Assembly (NCBI RefSeq): GCF_041908905.1
Contig: NZ_JAYREK010000009.1
Span: 46,448-110,447 of the forward strand
Length of the DNA stretch: 64,000 nt
Direction of reading: 5' to 3'
From: Zoogloea sp041908905
Lineage (GTDB): Bacteria; Pseudomonadota; Gammaproteobacteria; Burkholderiales; Rhodocyclaceae
Shown here: positions 32,885-43,733 of the stretch, piece after piece
Layout: the number at the start of each line of letters is the position of its first letter
Numbering within the stretch: position 1 is the stretch's first letter
Program-made: the position numbers and the translations under genes
The notes under the pieces: model-generated
The model's database searches: none
The model's input: only the letters and a program-made list of their open reading frames with translations
Told to the model about the DNA's origin: nothing

Positions 32885-33637
32885 TCAGGCCTGCTCTTCG
32901 GCGCCGTCGTCGACTTCGACGAACTCGTCGGAACCGGCGGCAACGATTTCCTGGATCACGGCGTTCTTGCCTTCCAGCACGGCATCGGCGACGCCACGGG
33001 CGTACAGGCGGATGGCGCGGGAGGAGTCGTCGTTACCCGGGATCACGAAATCGACGCCTTCGGGCGAGTGGTTGGTATCGACCACGGCCACGACGGGGAT
33101 GCCCAGCTTGTTGGCTTCGGTGATGGCGATCTTGTGGTAGCCGACGTCGATGACGAACAGGGCGTCCGGCAGGCCGCCGAGCTCCTTGATGCCGCCGAGG
33201 CTCTTCTGCAGCTTCTCTAGCTCACGGGAGGCCATCAGGGCTTCCTTCTTGGAGAGGCGCTCGACGGAGCCGTCCTCGACCATGGCTTCCATGTCCTTCA
33301 GGCGCTTGATCGAGACCTTCACGGTCTTGAAGTTGGTCAGCATGCCGCCGAGCCAGCGCTCGTCGACGAAGGGCATGCCGGCGCGGCTCGCTTCTTCAGC
33401 GATGATCTCGCGGGCCTGGCGCTTGGTACCGACGAACAGGATGGTGCCGCGATTGGCAGCCAGCTTGCGCACGAAATCCATCGCCTCGTTGTACTTGACG
33501 AGGGTCTTTTCGAGGTTGACGATATGGATCTTGTTGCGCTGACCGAAGATGAACGGGGCCATCTTCGGGTTCCAGAAACGGGTTTGATGGCCGAAGTGGA
33601 CGCCCGCTTCGAGCATTTGACGCATGGTGACAGACAT
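32885..33637 (-). CDS. rpsB: Small ribosomal subunit protein S2
   Basis: Ribosomal protein of the 30S platform, needed for S1 binding. 250 aa. Typical N-terminus SVTMRQMLEAGVHFGHQTRFW, then NPKMAPFIFGQRNKIHIVNL, FVGTKRQAREIIAEEA, RWLGGMLTNFKTV and the C-terminal DLLFVID-like block (PDALFVIDVGYHKIAI) with VAVVDTNHSPEGVDFVIPGN. Acidic C-terminal tail. ATG at 33637 matches the universal start; the frame is open upstream through the leader but that part is not coding. First gene of the superoperon. Confidence 0.97.
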   Translation of the reverse strand: MSVTMRQMLEAGVHFGHQTRFWNPKMAPFIFGQRNKIHIVNLEKTLVKYNEAMDFVRKLAANRGTILFVGTKRQAREIIAEEASRAGMPFVDERWLGGMLTNFKTVKVSIKRLKDMEAMVEDGSVERLSKKEALMASRELEKLQKSLGGIKELGGLPDALFVIDVGYHKIAITEANKLGIPVVAVVDTNHSPEGVDFVIPGNDDSSRAIRLYARGVADAVLEGKNAVIQEIVAAGSDEFVEVDDGAEEQA

Positions 33638-33825
33638 TGCTTGACTCCAAGTACTGAGGTTTGACCGCCGTCCGGTCTGCGCCTCCGCCCAATGCGGAGG
33701 AACGCTATGCCGCAGCCGACCTGCCCCGCAAAGGGCGCCGGAAGCCTGAAGAGCTTTCCTGGCCGGCCGCCGGACCCCAATGGGCCGGACGTGTGTATTT
33801 TTGCCCGGCAACATGCCAGACAAGC
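33638..33825 (-). promoter_or_regulatory. rpsB 5' leader of about 190 nt
   Basis: The transcript predicted from the promoter at 33831-33860 has a leader of roughly 185-190 nt before the S2 start, with several GC-rich inverted segments. In gammaproteobacteria the rpsB leader is a binding site for S2 autoregulation; whether this leader has the same structure was not verified. No open reading frame in it looks real. Confidence 0.4.
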
Positions 33826-33830
33826 CCGTG

Positions 33831-33860
33831 ATTGTAGCAGCATCCCATGATCCGCCTCAA
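33831..33860 (-). promoter_or_regulatory. Sigma70 promoter of the rpsB operon
   Basis: Read on the minus strand: -35 TTGAGG (33860-33855), 18-bp spacer, -10 TACAAT (33836-33831). Expected start near 33825. This is the best promoter match seen in the window and is placed correctly for the rpsB-tsf-pyrH superoperon. Confidence 0.7.
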
Positions 33861-33973
33861 GACCGGCGGCAAATGGCATCGGGCGGCCACCGGACGCGGG
33901 CGGGCCGATTGCCCGGCGGGGCGGCTTGAGCTAGCCTAGGCGTTCCAAAGCCCCCAACAGAAATACAGTATCC

Positions 33974-34792
33974 ATGAGCGTCACCATCAAAACGCCCGAA
34001 GAAATCGAAAAAATGCGTGTCGCGGGCCGGCTCGCCTCGGAAGTCCTGGACTACATCGAGCCCTTCATCAAGCCCGGCATCAGCACCGGCGAACTCGACA
34101 AACTCTGCCACGACTACATGGTCGATGTGCAGGGCTGCATCCCGGCACCCCTCAATTACTGCCCGCCCGGCTACACGCCCTACCCCAAGTCGATCTGCAC
34201 CTCGGTCAATCACCAGGTCTGCCACGGCGTGCCCAGCGAAAAGGTGCTGCTCAAGAAGGGCGACATCGTCAACCTCGACATCACCGTCATCAAGGACGGC
34301 TACCACGGCGACACCAGCCGCATGTTCACGGTCGGCGGCGACACCAGCATCCGCGCGAAGCGCCTGTGCCAGATCACCTACGAGTGCATGTGGCTGGGCA
34401 TCGCCCAGGTCAGGCCCGGCGCCCACCTGGGCGACATCGGCCACGCCATCCAGAAGCACGCCGAGGGCAACGGCTTCTCGGTGGTGCGCGAGTTCTGCGG
34501 CCACGGCATCGGCGCCAACTTCCACGAAGACCCCCAGGTGCTGCACTACGGCAAGCCCGGCACCGGCATCGAACTCAAGCCCGGCATGATCTTCACGATC
34601 GAGCCGATGATCAACGCCGGCAAGGCCGCGATCTCCGAGCTGCCCGACGGCTGGACCATCGTCACCCGCGACCGCAGCCTGTCGGCCCAGTGGGAGCACA
34701 TGGTGCTCGTCACCGAGACCGGGGTCGAAGTGCTGACCCTCTCCGCCGGCAGCCCGGCGCGCCCGGACATCGTCGCCAAGCTCCTGCCCTGA
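33974..34792 (+). CDS. map: Methionine aminopeptidase, type I
   Basis: Removes the initiator methionine after deformylation. 272 aa. Metal-ligand and catalytic residues are visible in HQVCHGVPSEK (His), DGYHGDTSRMF (second Asp ligand; first Asp in IVNLDITVIKDG), REFCGHGIGANFHEDPQ (His), FTIEPMI (Glu) and SAQWEHMVLVTE (Glu). Divergent from rpsB across 336 bp, an arrangement common in proteobacteria, and followed by glnD after 9 bp. Confidence 0.97.
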   Translation: MSVTIKTPEEIEKMRVAGRLASEVLDYIEPFIKPGISTGELDKLCHDYMVDVQGCIPAPLNYCPPGYTPYPKSICTSVNHQVCHGVPSEKVLLKKGDIVNLDITVIKDGYHGDTSRMFTVGGDTSIRAKRLCQITYECMWLGIAQVRPGAHLGDIGHAIQKHAEGNGFSVVREFCGHGIGANFHEDPQVLHYGKPGTGIELKPGMIFTIEPMINAGKAAISELPDGWTIVTRDRSLSAQWEHMVLVTETGVEVLTLSAGSPARPDIVAKLLP

Positions 34793-34801
34793 GCACTCCC
34801 C

Positions 34802-37384
34802 ATGCCCGACAGCCCCACCCCGGACGCCAGCCGCGAACTGATCAACCGCTGCAAGGCGCGCCTCAAGAGCGGCAGCGAGGCGCTCCGCAGCGCCTATGAA
34901 GCCCACCCCCGCACCGAGCCCATCCTGAAGGGGCGCTCGCGCCTGGTCGATGGCGTGCTCCTCGAGATCTGGCAATCCTTCGGCCTGCCGCCGTCGGCCG
35001 CGCTGGTGGCGGTGGGCGGCTACGGGCGCGAGGAGCTCTTCCCGTGCTCCGACGTGGACCTCCTGTTCCTCCTCGAGGAGGCCCCCGACGAGGACACCTG
35101 CGAGCGCCTGACCCAGATGATCGGGCTGTTCTGGGACATCGGGCTGGACATCGGGCACAGCGTGCGGACCATCGCCGAATGCATCGACGAGGCCGGCCGC
35201 GACATCACGGTGCTCACCAACCTCCTCGAAGCGCGCCTCGTCGGTGGCAACGCGCGGCTGTTCGCCCTCTTCGAGACCACGCTGCGCAGCCAGGTGAATC
35301 CGGGCCAGTTCTTCAAGGCCAAGCGCCTGGAGCAGGACCAGCGCCACACCCGCCACGACGACACGCCCTACTCCCTCGAGCCCAACTGCAAGGAGAGCCC
35401 CGGCGGCCTGCGCGACCTGCAGCTGATCGGCTGGATCAGCCGCGCCGCCGGCTTTGGCACCCACTGGCGCGACCTCGCCCGGCGCCACCTGATCACCCCC
35501 TACGAAGCCACCGAGCTGCGCGAGCTCGAACGCTTCCTGCAGCATGTGCGGATACGCCTGCATCACCTCACCGGCCGCCGCGAGGACCGCCTGCTCTTCG
35601 ACCACCAGGAGCGGCTCGCCCGCCTGTTCGGCTGCGAGGGCACCGACGTCCGCCGGGCGTCGGAAGTCTTCATGCAGGAGTACTACCGCACGGCCAAGAA
35701 GGTCACCCAGCTCAACGCCATCCTGATGCTCAACTTCGGGGTGGCCTTCTTCCCCGACCGGCACCCGGTGGCGATCAACATCAACGAGCGCTTCCAGTGC
35801 GTGCGCGAGCTCCTCGACGTACGTGACGAGGGCGTCTTCGTCCGCCACCCCGGCGCGCTGCTCGAATGCTTCCTGCTCCTGCAGCAGCGCTCCGAACTGA
35901 AGGGCATGACCGCCCGCACCCTGCGGGCCCTGTGGCACGGCCGCAAGCTGATCAACGCCGACTTCCGCCGCGACCCGGCCAACCGGGCGATGTTCCTGCG
36001 CCTGCTGCAGCAGAAGCGCGGCGTGATCCAGGAAATGCGGCGGATGAACAAGTACGGCATCCTGAGCTATTACCTGCCCGCCTGGCGGCGCATCGTCGGC
36101 CAGATGCAGCACGACCTGTTCCATGTGTACACCGTGGATCAGCACATCATGCAGGTGCTGCGCAACGTGCGCCGCCTGATGGTCGCCGAGCACGCCCACG
36201 AATACCCGATGATGACGCGCCTCGCCACCAGCTTCGAGAAGCCGTGGCTGATCTACATCGCGGCGCTGTTCCACGACATCGCCAAGGGGCGCGGGGGCGA
36301 CCACTCCCGACTCGGCATGAAGGACGCGCGCGACTTCTGCGTCGCCCACGGCCTCGACGAAACCGACACCGAGCTGGTCGAATGGCTGGTCGGCCAGCAC
36401 CTGTCGATGTCCAACGTCGCCCAGAAGCAGGACCTCTCCGACCTCGAGGTCATCCAGCGTTTCGCCGCCCTGGTCAAGACCGAGCGGCGGCTCACCGCGC
36501 TGTACATCCTGACCCACGCCGACATCCGCGGCACCAGCCCCAAGGTGTGGAACGGCTGGAAGGGCAAGCTCCTCGAAGACCTGTTCCTGGCCACCCAGCG
36601 CCTGCTGCGCGGCGCCACCCCGCAACAGGCCCTGGGCACCCCCGTCCGCCAGGACGAGGCCCGCAACCTGCTGCGCTACTACGGCCTGCGCCCGGGCACC
36701 GAAGACGCCCTGTGGGCCCAGTTCGACACTGTTTACTTCATGCGCCACGACCCCGAGGAGATCGCCTGGCACACGCGCATGCTGTATTACCGCGTCGAAA
36801 CCGAGGAGCCGGTGGTCAAGGCCCGCCCGAGCCAGAGCAGCGAGGGCCTGCAGGTGATGGTGTACATGCGCGACAGCGGCGACCTCTTCATGCGGCTGTG
36901 CGGCTTCTTTGCCCGGCTCGGCTTCACCATCGCCGACGCCAAGATCCACACCACCCGCAACGGCTACGCCCTCGACAGCTTCGTGCTGCTCGACCCGGGC
37001 CAGGAGATACACTACCGCGATCTCATCAACCTGCTCGAACACGATCTCGCCGAACGCCTCAAGAGCGACTCCCCGGCCGACCGTCCGGCCGGCGGGCGGC
37101 TGCCCCGCGAGGTCAAGCACTTCCCGATCACCCCGACGGTGAACATCCGCCCCGACGAACGCGGGCAGCACTACATCATGTCGGTCACCGCCGCCGACCG
37201 CCCCGGGCTGCTGTTCGGCATCGCCGAGACGCTGGTGCGCCACGGCATCAACCTGCACACGGCCAAGATCGCCACCCTCGGGGCACGCATCGAGGATACC
37301 TTCCTGATCAGCGGGCCCGGCCTCGGCCACGACTCGGACGTCGTCCGGATCGAAACCGAGCTGCTCGAAAAGCTGGCGATCTGA
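34802..37384 (+). CDS. glnD: Bifunctional PII uridylyltransferase / uridylyl-removing enzyme
   Basis: Central nitrogen sensor: adds UMP to PII proteins when glutamine is low and removes it when glutamine is high. 860 aa. Nucleotidyltransferase motif GGYGREELFPCSDVDLLFL near residues 62-80 (G-G...DxD), PII-UTase domain, HD hydrolase motif ALFHDIAKGRGGDHS near residue 490, and two C-terminal ACT domains (from about 675, SSEGLQVMVYMRDSGDLF, and about 785, MSVTAADRPGLLFGIAE). All key residues intact. Confidence 0.97.
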   Translation: MPDSPTPDASRELINRCKARLKSGSEALRSAYEAHPRTEPILKGRSRLVDGVLLEIWQSFGLPPSAALVAVGGYGREELFPCSDVDLLFLLEEAPDEDTCERLTQMIGLFWDIGLDIGHSVRTIAECIDEAGRDITVLTNLLEARLVGGNARLFALFETTLRSQVNPGQFFKAKRLEQDQRHTRHDDTPYSLEPNCKESPGGLRDLQLIGWISRAAGFGTHWRDLARRHLITPYEATELRELERFLQHVRIRLHHLTGRREDRLLFDHQERLARLFGCEGTDVRRASEVFMQEYYRTAKKVTQLNAILMLNFGVAFFPDRHPVAININERFQCVRELLDVRDEGVFVRHPGALLECFLLLQQRSELKGMTARTLRALWHGRKLINADFRRDPANRAMFLRLLQQKRGVIQEMRRMNKYGILSYYLPAWRRIVGQMQHDLFHVYTVDQHIMQVLRNVRRLMVAEHAHEYPMMTRLATSFEKPWLIYIAALFHDIAKGRGGDHSRLGMKDARDFCVAHGLDETDTELVEWLVGQHLSMSNVAQKQDLSDLEVIQRFAALVKTERRLTALYILTHADIRGTSPKVWNGWKGKLLEDLFLATQRLLRGATPQQALGTPVRQDEARNLLRYYGLRPGTEDALWAQFDTVYFMRHDPEEIAWHTRMLYYRVETEEPVVKARPSQSSEGLQVMVYMRDSGDLFMRLCGFFARLGFTIADAKIHTTRNGYALDSFVLLDPGQEIHYRDLINLLEHDLAERLKSDSPADRPAGGRLPREVKHFPITPTVNIRPDERGQHYIMSVTAADRPGLLFGIAETLVRHGINLHTAKIATLGARIEDTFLISGPGLGHDSDVVRIETELLEKLAI

Positions 37385-37390
37385 ACGCCA

Positions 37391-37420
37391 CCGCCGGCGC
37401 CCTGGGGTGCCGGCCGGCGG
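37391..37420. terminator. GC-rich hairpin between convergent glnD and def
   Basis: CCGCCGGC (37391-37398) pairs with GCCGGCGG (37413-37420) in the 37-bp gap between the two stops. No T-run follows on either strand, so it would be at best a weak or rho-assisted terminator. Confidence 0.35.
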
Positions 37421-37421
37421 C

Positions 37422-37955
37422 TCAGTCGTCCGCCGCCACCAAACCGTCCGGAAACAGCACCTCGGTGAAGCCGAAGCGCGAGAAATCCCGCACCCGCATG
37501 GGGTAGAGGACGCCGTCCAGGTGGTCGCACTCATGCTGCACCACGCGGGCATGAAAGCCCGTGGCGATGCGGTCGATGGGCTGGCCGGCGGCGTCGAAGC
37601 CGGTGTAGCGCAGGCGCGTCCAGCGCGGCACCCAGCCCCGCAGGCCGGGCACCGACAGGCAGCCCTCCCAGCCGCCCGCCTCCTCCGCGCCGAGGGGCGT
37701 GAGCTGCGGATTGATCAGCACCGTGTCGGGCACCGCCGCCGCGTCCGGGTAGCGCGGGTTCGCGCCGCCACCGAAGATCACCACCCGCAGATCGACGCCG
37801 ATCTGCGGCGCCGCCAGCCCCGCCCCCGACAGCGCCGCCATGGTGTCGCGCATGTCGGCCAGCAGCCCCGCCAGCTCGGGCGTGCCGAAGGCCTCCACCG
37901 GCCGGGCGCGCCGCAGCAGGCGCGGGTCGCCCATGCGCAGGACGTCGCGGATCAT
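37422..37955 (-). CDS. def: Peptide deformylase
   Basis: Metalloenzyme that removes the N-formyl group from nascent proteins. 177 aa. The three signature motifs are present: GAGLAAPQIG (about residue 45), GWEGCLSVPG (Cys ligand) and VVQHECDHLDG (HExxH ligands and Glu). It is not in the usual def-fmt pair; instead ATG 37955 overlaps the stop of the phosphorylase gene (ATGA), so it may be a second deformylase of the genome. Confidence 0.95.
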   Translation of the reverse strand: MIRDVLRMGDPRLLRRARPVEAFGTPELAGLLADMRDTMAALSGAGLAAPQIGVDLRVVIFGGGANPRYPDAAAVPDTVLINPQLTPLGAEEAGGWEGCLSVPGLRGWVPRWTRLRYTGFDAAGQPIDRIATGFHARVVQHECDHLDGVLYPMRVRDFSRFGFTEVLFPDGLVAADD

Positions 37956-38689
37956 ACGGTGCACAGATGCTCGAGCACCTTGCGGACACGCCCCATCGCC
38001 TCGTGGAGCACGGTCTCGATGCTGTCGAAGCAGATCCGCTGGGAGCTGTCGGCGCGGCCGGCGGCGTAGTTGGCCACCACGTTGATCGCCGCGTAAGGGA
38101 TGCCCAGCTCGCGGGCCAGGGCGGCCTCGGGCATGCCGGTCATCCCCACCACGTCGGCGCCATCCCGCGCCAGGCGGTTGATCTCGGCGGCCGTCTCGAG
38201 GCGCGGACCCTGGGTCGCGGCATACACCGCGCCGTCGAAGACCTTCTCGCCAGCCGCCGCACCGGCCGCCAGGATGCGCCGGCGCACCGCCGCGTCGTAG
38301 GGCTCGGTGAAGTCGATATGCACCACGGGCTCGTCCAGCCCCTCGTGGAAGGTGCTCTTGCGGCCCCAGGTGTAGTCGATGATCTGGTCGGGCACCACCA
38401 GCGTGCCGGGGCACAGGTCGGCGCGGATACCCCCCACCGACGCCACCGAGATGATGACCTCCGCCCTGGCCTCCTTCAGCGCCCACAGGTTGGCCTGGTA
38501 GTTGACCTGATGGGGCGGGATGGTGTGGCCGTAGCCGTGGCGGGCCAGGAAGACCACCGGCTGCTCGCACAGGCGCCCGAAGGTCAGCGCCCCGGACGGC
38601 TCGCCATAGGGAGTGCGAACCACCTCCCGGCGCACCACGTTGAGGTTCGCCAGTTGCGTCAAACCACTACCGCCAATAATCGCCAGCAT
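37952..38689 (-). CDS. Probable S-methyl-5'-thioinosine phosphorylase (MTAP/PNP family)
   Basis: Purine nucleoside phosphorylase family 2, 245 aa, acting in salvage of the methylthio-nucleoside left by polyamine synthesis. Conserved blocks: AIIGGSGLTQL (phosphate loop), FLARHGYGHTIPPHQVNYQANL, SVASVGGIRADLCPG, YAATQGPRLETAAEI and VVGMTGMPEAALARELGIPYA. Sequence style and length resemble the methylthioinosine phosphorylase described in Pseudomonas rather than human MTAP, but the adenosine/inosine preference cannot be settled by eye. Confidence 0.85.
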   Translation of the reverse strand: MLAIIGGSGLTQLANLNVVRREVVRTPYGEPSGALTFGRLCEQPVVFLARHGYGHTIPPHQVNYQANLWALKEARAEVIISVASVGGIRADLCPGTLVVPDQIIDYTWGRKSTFHEGLDEPVVHIDFTEPYDAAVRRRILAAGAAAGEKVFDGAVYAATQGPRLETAAEINRLARDGADVVGMTGMPEAALARELGIPYAAINVVANYAAGRADSSQRICFDSIETVLHEAMGRVRKVLEHLCTV

Positions 38690-38776
38690 GCCGGGCTGCT
38701 CCTAGAAAGCCGAATCGGGCCGGAATCTTAGCACGCGACACCCGTGACGCCGGTGATGCTGCATTGCGAAAAGACG

Positions 38777-38785
38777 TGCTAAAAT
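38777..38785 (+). promoter_or_regulatory. Extended -10 promoter of typA
   Basis: TGCTAAAAT fits TGnTATAAT with one mismatch, in an AT-rich patch that stands out locally. No good -35 is seen at the right distance, which an extended -10 does not require. Transcription would start near 38792, about 29 nt before the typA ATG. Confidence 0.5.
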
Positions 38786-38820
38786 TTTGGGTTTACAAGC
38801 ACTTTCCGGTATCCAACCCC

Positions 38821-40635
<1,815 letters not shown>

Positions 40636-40672
40636 TCGCTACCCGCCGGGGTTCACGCCCCGGGTAGCCAAT

Positions 40673-40704
40673 AAAAAGCGCGGCTCGAAGGCCGCGCTTT
40701 TTTT
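40673..40704. terminator. Strong bidirectional intrinsic terminator, typA/galU
   Basis: Perfect 12-bp stem: 40673-40684 with 40691-40702 around TCGAAG, followed by a run of seven T (40698-40704) on the plus strand and five T on the minus strand. It sits between the convergent typA and galU stops and can serve both. A second hairpin (TACCCG...CGGGTA, about 40640-40667) lies just before it. Confidence 0.92.
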
Positions 40705-40755
40705 GTGCCGTCAGCGGCGGGGCTGTCCCCCGCCGGCCGCAGAGAGGCCCCGCCC

Positions 40756-41628
40756 TCAGCTGCGGGAAGCCAGGTAGGCGGCGAACTCGGCGCTCACCTC
40801 GGGATGCTTCAGCGCGAGTTCGACGGTGGCCTGCAGGTAGCCCAGCTTGGAGCCGCAGTCGTAGCGGGTGCCCTTGAACTGATAGGCCAGCACCGCCTCT
40901 TCCTTGAGGAGCGAGGCGATCGCGTCGGTGAGCTGCAGCTCGCCGCCGGCGCCCGGCTTGAGCTGGCGCAGATGCTCGAAGATGCGCCCGGTCAGGATGT
41001 AGCGCCCCACCACCGCCTGGGTGGACGGCGCCTCCTCGGGCTTCGGCTTCTCGACGATGCCGGTGACGCGCTGGATGTCGCCCACGTCGCGCTCCGTGCT
41101 GACGATGCCGTACTGGCGCGTCTGGGCCAGCGGCACATTCATCACGCCGAGCACCGAGCAGCGGTTGTAGTTGTACACGTCCACCATCTGCTTCATCACC
41201 GGCGAGGCGCCCTCGCCGTCGAGCAGATCGTCGGCGAGCAGCACCGCGAAAGGCTCGTCGCCCACCACCGGCGCCGCGCACAGCACCGCGTGGCCGAGGC
41301 CGAGGGCCTCCGCCTGGCGGATGTAGATGCAGTTGACGTGGGACGGCACGGTGTCGCGGACGATCTTCAGCAGCTCAGTCTTGCCGCGGTTCTCGAGCTC
41401 GGTCTCGAGCTCGTAGGCCTTGTCGAAGTGGTCCTCGATGGCGCGCTTCGAGCGGCCGGTGATGAAGACCAGGTCGGTCACCCCCGCCGCCACCGCCTCC
41501 TCGACCGCGTACTGGATCAGGGGCTTGTCCACGATGGGCATCATCTCCTTGGGGCTGGCCTTGGTGGCCGGCAGGAAACGGCTGCCGAGACCCGCCACCG
41601 GGAAGACCGCCTTCGTCACTTTCTTCAT
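40756..41628 (-). CDS. galU: UTP-glucose-1-phosphate uridylyltransferase
   Basis: Makes UDP-glucose for LPS, capsule and trehalose. 290 aa. N-terminal nucleotide-binding signature FPVAGLGSRFLPATKASPKEM, VDKPLIQYAVEEA, FITGRSKRAIEDHFD, QAEALGLGHAV and FAVLLADDLLDG are all characteristic. ATG 41628 is favoured by GGAG at 7 nt spacing; a GTG at 41634, overlapping the ligA stop, would add two residues. Last gene of smc-zipA-ligA-galU. Confidence 0.96.
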   Translation of the reverse strand: MKKVTKAVFPVAGLGSRFLPATKASPKEMMPIVDKPLIQYAVEEAVAAGVTDLVFITGRSKRAIEDHFDKAYELETELENRGKTELLKIVRDTVPSHVNCIYIRQAEALGLGHAVLCAAPVVGDEPFAVLLADDLLDGEGASPVMKQMVDVYNYNRCSVLGVMNVPLAQTRQYGIVSTERDVGDIQRVTGIVEKPKPEEAPSTQAVVGRYILTGRIFEHLRQLKPGAGGELQLTDAIASLLKEEAVLAYQFKGTRYDCGSKLGYLQATVELALKHPEVSAEFAAYLASRS

Positions 41629-41630
41629 CG

Positions 41631-43721
41631 TCACTCTCCGAATAATTCCGCCTGCCCAGCCGGGCCCTGCGCCGGCCCCAACAGGGCGCGCAGGGCGTCT
41701 TCGTCCAGCACCGCGACGCCCAGCTGCTGCGCCTTGTCGAGCTTGCTGCCGGCATCCGCGCCGGCCACCACGTAATCCGTCTTCTTCGACACCGACCCGG
41801 CCACCTTGCCGCCGGCCGCCTCGATCATCGCCGCCGCCTCGTCGCGGCGCAGGGTCGGCAGCGTGCCGGTGAGCACGAAGGTCTTGCCGGCAAAGCGCCC
41901 GTCCACCGGGCGGGCCGCACCCTCCCCCTCGGCCCAGCGCATCTCCCGCCGCAGCGCGGCGATCACGTCGCGGTTATGGGGCTCGGCAAAGAACTCGCTG
42001 ATGCACTTCGCTACCACCGGGCCCACGTCGGGCACCTGCAGCAGGGCTGCCTCGTCGGCCGCCAGCAGGGCATCGAGATTGCCGAAGTGACGGGCCAGAT
42101 CCTTGGCGGTCGTCTCGCCGACGTTGCGGATGCCCAGCGCGAAGATGAAGCGGGCCAGGGTCGTGTCACGGCTCTTCCCGATGGCCGCGAGCAGGTTGGC
42201 GGCGGATTTCTCGCCCATCCGCTCGAGGCCCGCGAGGGAAACCGCGTTGATGCGCCCGGCATCATACAGGTCGGCCGGTGTGCGGACCATGCCTCCCGTC
42301 ACGAGCTGCGTTACGATTTGTTCCCCGAGCCCGTCGATGTCCACCGCCCGGCGCCCGGCGAAGTGCAGCAGGGCCTGCCGGCACTGGGCCGGGCAGAACA
42401 GGCCGCCGGTGCAGCGGGCCACCGCCTCGTCCTCGCCGCGCACCACGTGGGAGCCGCATTCGGGGCACTTGTGGTCGATGGAGGCCAGCAGATCGAAGCG
42501 CGGCAGTTCGCCGTCGCGCCGCTCGGGGATGGCCCCGACCACCTCGGGAATCACGTCGCCGGCCCGGCGCACCACCACCCAGTCGCCGATGCGCACATCC
42601 TTGCGGTCGATCTCGCCCTGGTTGTGGAGCGTGGCGTTGGTGACCGTGACCCCGCCGACGAACACCGGCTCCAGACGCGCCACCGGGGTGATCGCCCCGG
42701 TGCGGCCCACCTGCACGTCGATGCCCAGCAGGCGGGTCGCCACCTCCTGGGCCGGATACTTGTGGGCCACCGCCCAGCGCGGCTCACGGGAGACAAAGCC
42801 GAGTTCCTGCTGGCGGATCAGCGAATCCACCTTATAAACAACGCCGTCGATGTCGAAGGGCAGGCTGGGCCGCAGCGCCGCCATCTCGGTGTGGAAGCGC
42901 GCAAGGCCCTCCGGCCCGACGGAAGTGCAGCGGTGCTCGCACACCGGCAGGCCGCAGGCAGCCAGCGCATCGAGGATGCCGCTGTGGGTGTCGGGCATCG
43001 GCCAGCCCTGCACCTCACCGAGCCCGTAGGCGTAAAAGGACAGCGGGCGCCGCGCGGTGATGCCCGGGTCGAGCTGACGCAGGCTGCCGGCCGCCGCATT
43101 GCGGGGGTTGACGAACACCTTCTGGCCCTCCGCCGCCTGGGCCGCGTTGAGGCGCTCGAAGTCGTCGCGGCGCATGTAAATCTCGCCGCGCACCTCGAGC
43201 ACCGGCGGCGCCTCGCCCTGGAGGCGCAGCGGGATCTGCCGCACGGTGCGCACGTTGCGGGTCACGTCCTCGCCGGTACTACCGTCGCCGCGGGTCGCCG
43301 CCAGCACCAGCAGGCCGTCTTCGTAGCGCAGGTTGATGGCGAGGCCGTCGAATTTGAGCTCGGCCGCATAGACCAGCGGCGGGGCCTCGTCGTCGAGGCC
43401 CAGTGCCCGGCGCACGCGGGCGTCGAAGGCGATCGCGCCCTGCTCGGTGGTGTCGGTCTCGGTGCGGATCGACAGCATCTGCACCCGGTGGGCCACCGGC
43501 AGCAGCTCGGGAGACGGCGCGCCGCCGACCCGCTGGGTGGGCGAGTCGGGGCTCAGGAGCTCGGGATGGGCGAGCTCCAGGGCCTGGAGCTCGCGGAACA
43601 GGCGGTCGTACTCGGCGTCGGGGACGGTCGGCGCGTCGAGGACGTAATAGGCGTGGTCATGGGCCTGCAGCTCCGCGCGCAGGGCGTCCACCCGCGCACG
43701 GAGTTCCGGACTGGCAGCCAT
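41631..43721 (-). CDS. ligA: NAD-dependent DNA ligase
   Basis: Seals nicks in replication and repair using NAD+. 696 aa. Domain Ia with HAYYVLDAPTVPDAEYDRL, adenylation Lys123 in YAAELKFDGLAINL, OB-fold (VQVGRTGAITPVARLEPV), the zinc-finger cysteines (CPECGSHV and GGLFCPAQCRQ), helix-hairpin-helix region and a C-terminal BRCT domain (GKTFVLTGTLPTLRRDEA...). The segment after MLSI is RTETDTTEQGA instead of the more common D/N-AF form, a variant I associate with betaproteobacteria. Confidence 0.97.
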   Translation of the reverse strand: MAASPELRARVDALRAELQAHDHAYYVLDAPTVPDAEYDRLFRELQALELAHPELLSPDSPTQRVGGAPSPELLPVAHRVQMLSIRTETDTTEQGAIAFDARVRRALGLDDEAPPLVYAAELKFDGLAINLRYEDGLLVLAATRGDGSTGEDVTRNVRTVRQIPLRLQGEAPPVLEVRGEIYMRRDDFERLNAAQAAEGQKVFVNPRNAAAGSLRQLDPGITARRPLSFYAYGLGEVQGWPMPDTHSGILDALAACGLPVCEHRCTSVGPEGLARFHTEMAALRPSLPFDIDGVVYKVDSLIRQQELGFVSREPRWAVAHKYPAQEVATRLLGIDVQVGRTGAITPVARLEPVFVGGVTVTNATLHNQGEIDRKDVRIGDWVVVRRAGDVIPEVVGAIPERRDGELPRFDLLASIDHKCPECGSHVVRGEDEAVARCTGGLFCPAQCRQALLHFAGRRAVDIDGLGEQIVTQLVTGGMVRTPADLYDAGRINAVSLAGLERMGEKSAANLLAAIGKSRDTTLARFIFALGIRNVGETTAKDLARHFGNLDALLAADEAALLQVPDVGPVVAKCISEFFAEPHNRDVIAALRREMRWAEGEGAARPVDGRFAGKTFVLTGTLPTLRRDEAAAMIEAAGGKVAGSVSKKTDYVVAGADAGSKLDKAQQLGVAVLDEDALRALLGPAQGPAGQAELFGE

Positions 43722-43733
43722 CGGCCGGCCCGA

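Noticed and set aside
33638..33823. N-terminal extension of ribosomal protein S2 (62 codons)
   Set aside because: The frame is open upstream of the start, but S2 proteins begin at SVTMRQML and the extra part is the mRNA leader downstream of a clear promoter.
33857..37552. 1231-codon open frame on the minus strand across map and glnD
   Set aside because: Antisense to two complete enzymes with all catalytic residues; treated as a codon-bias artefact.
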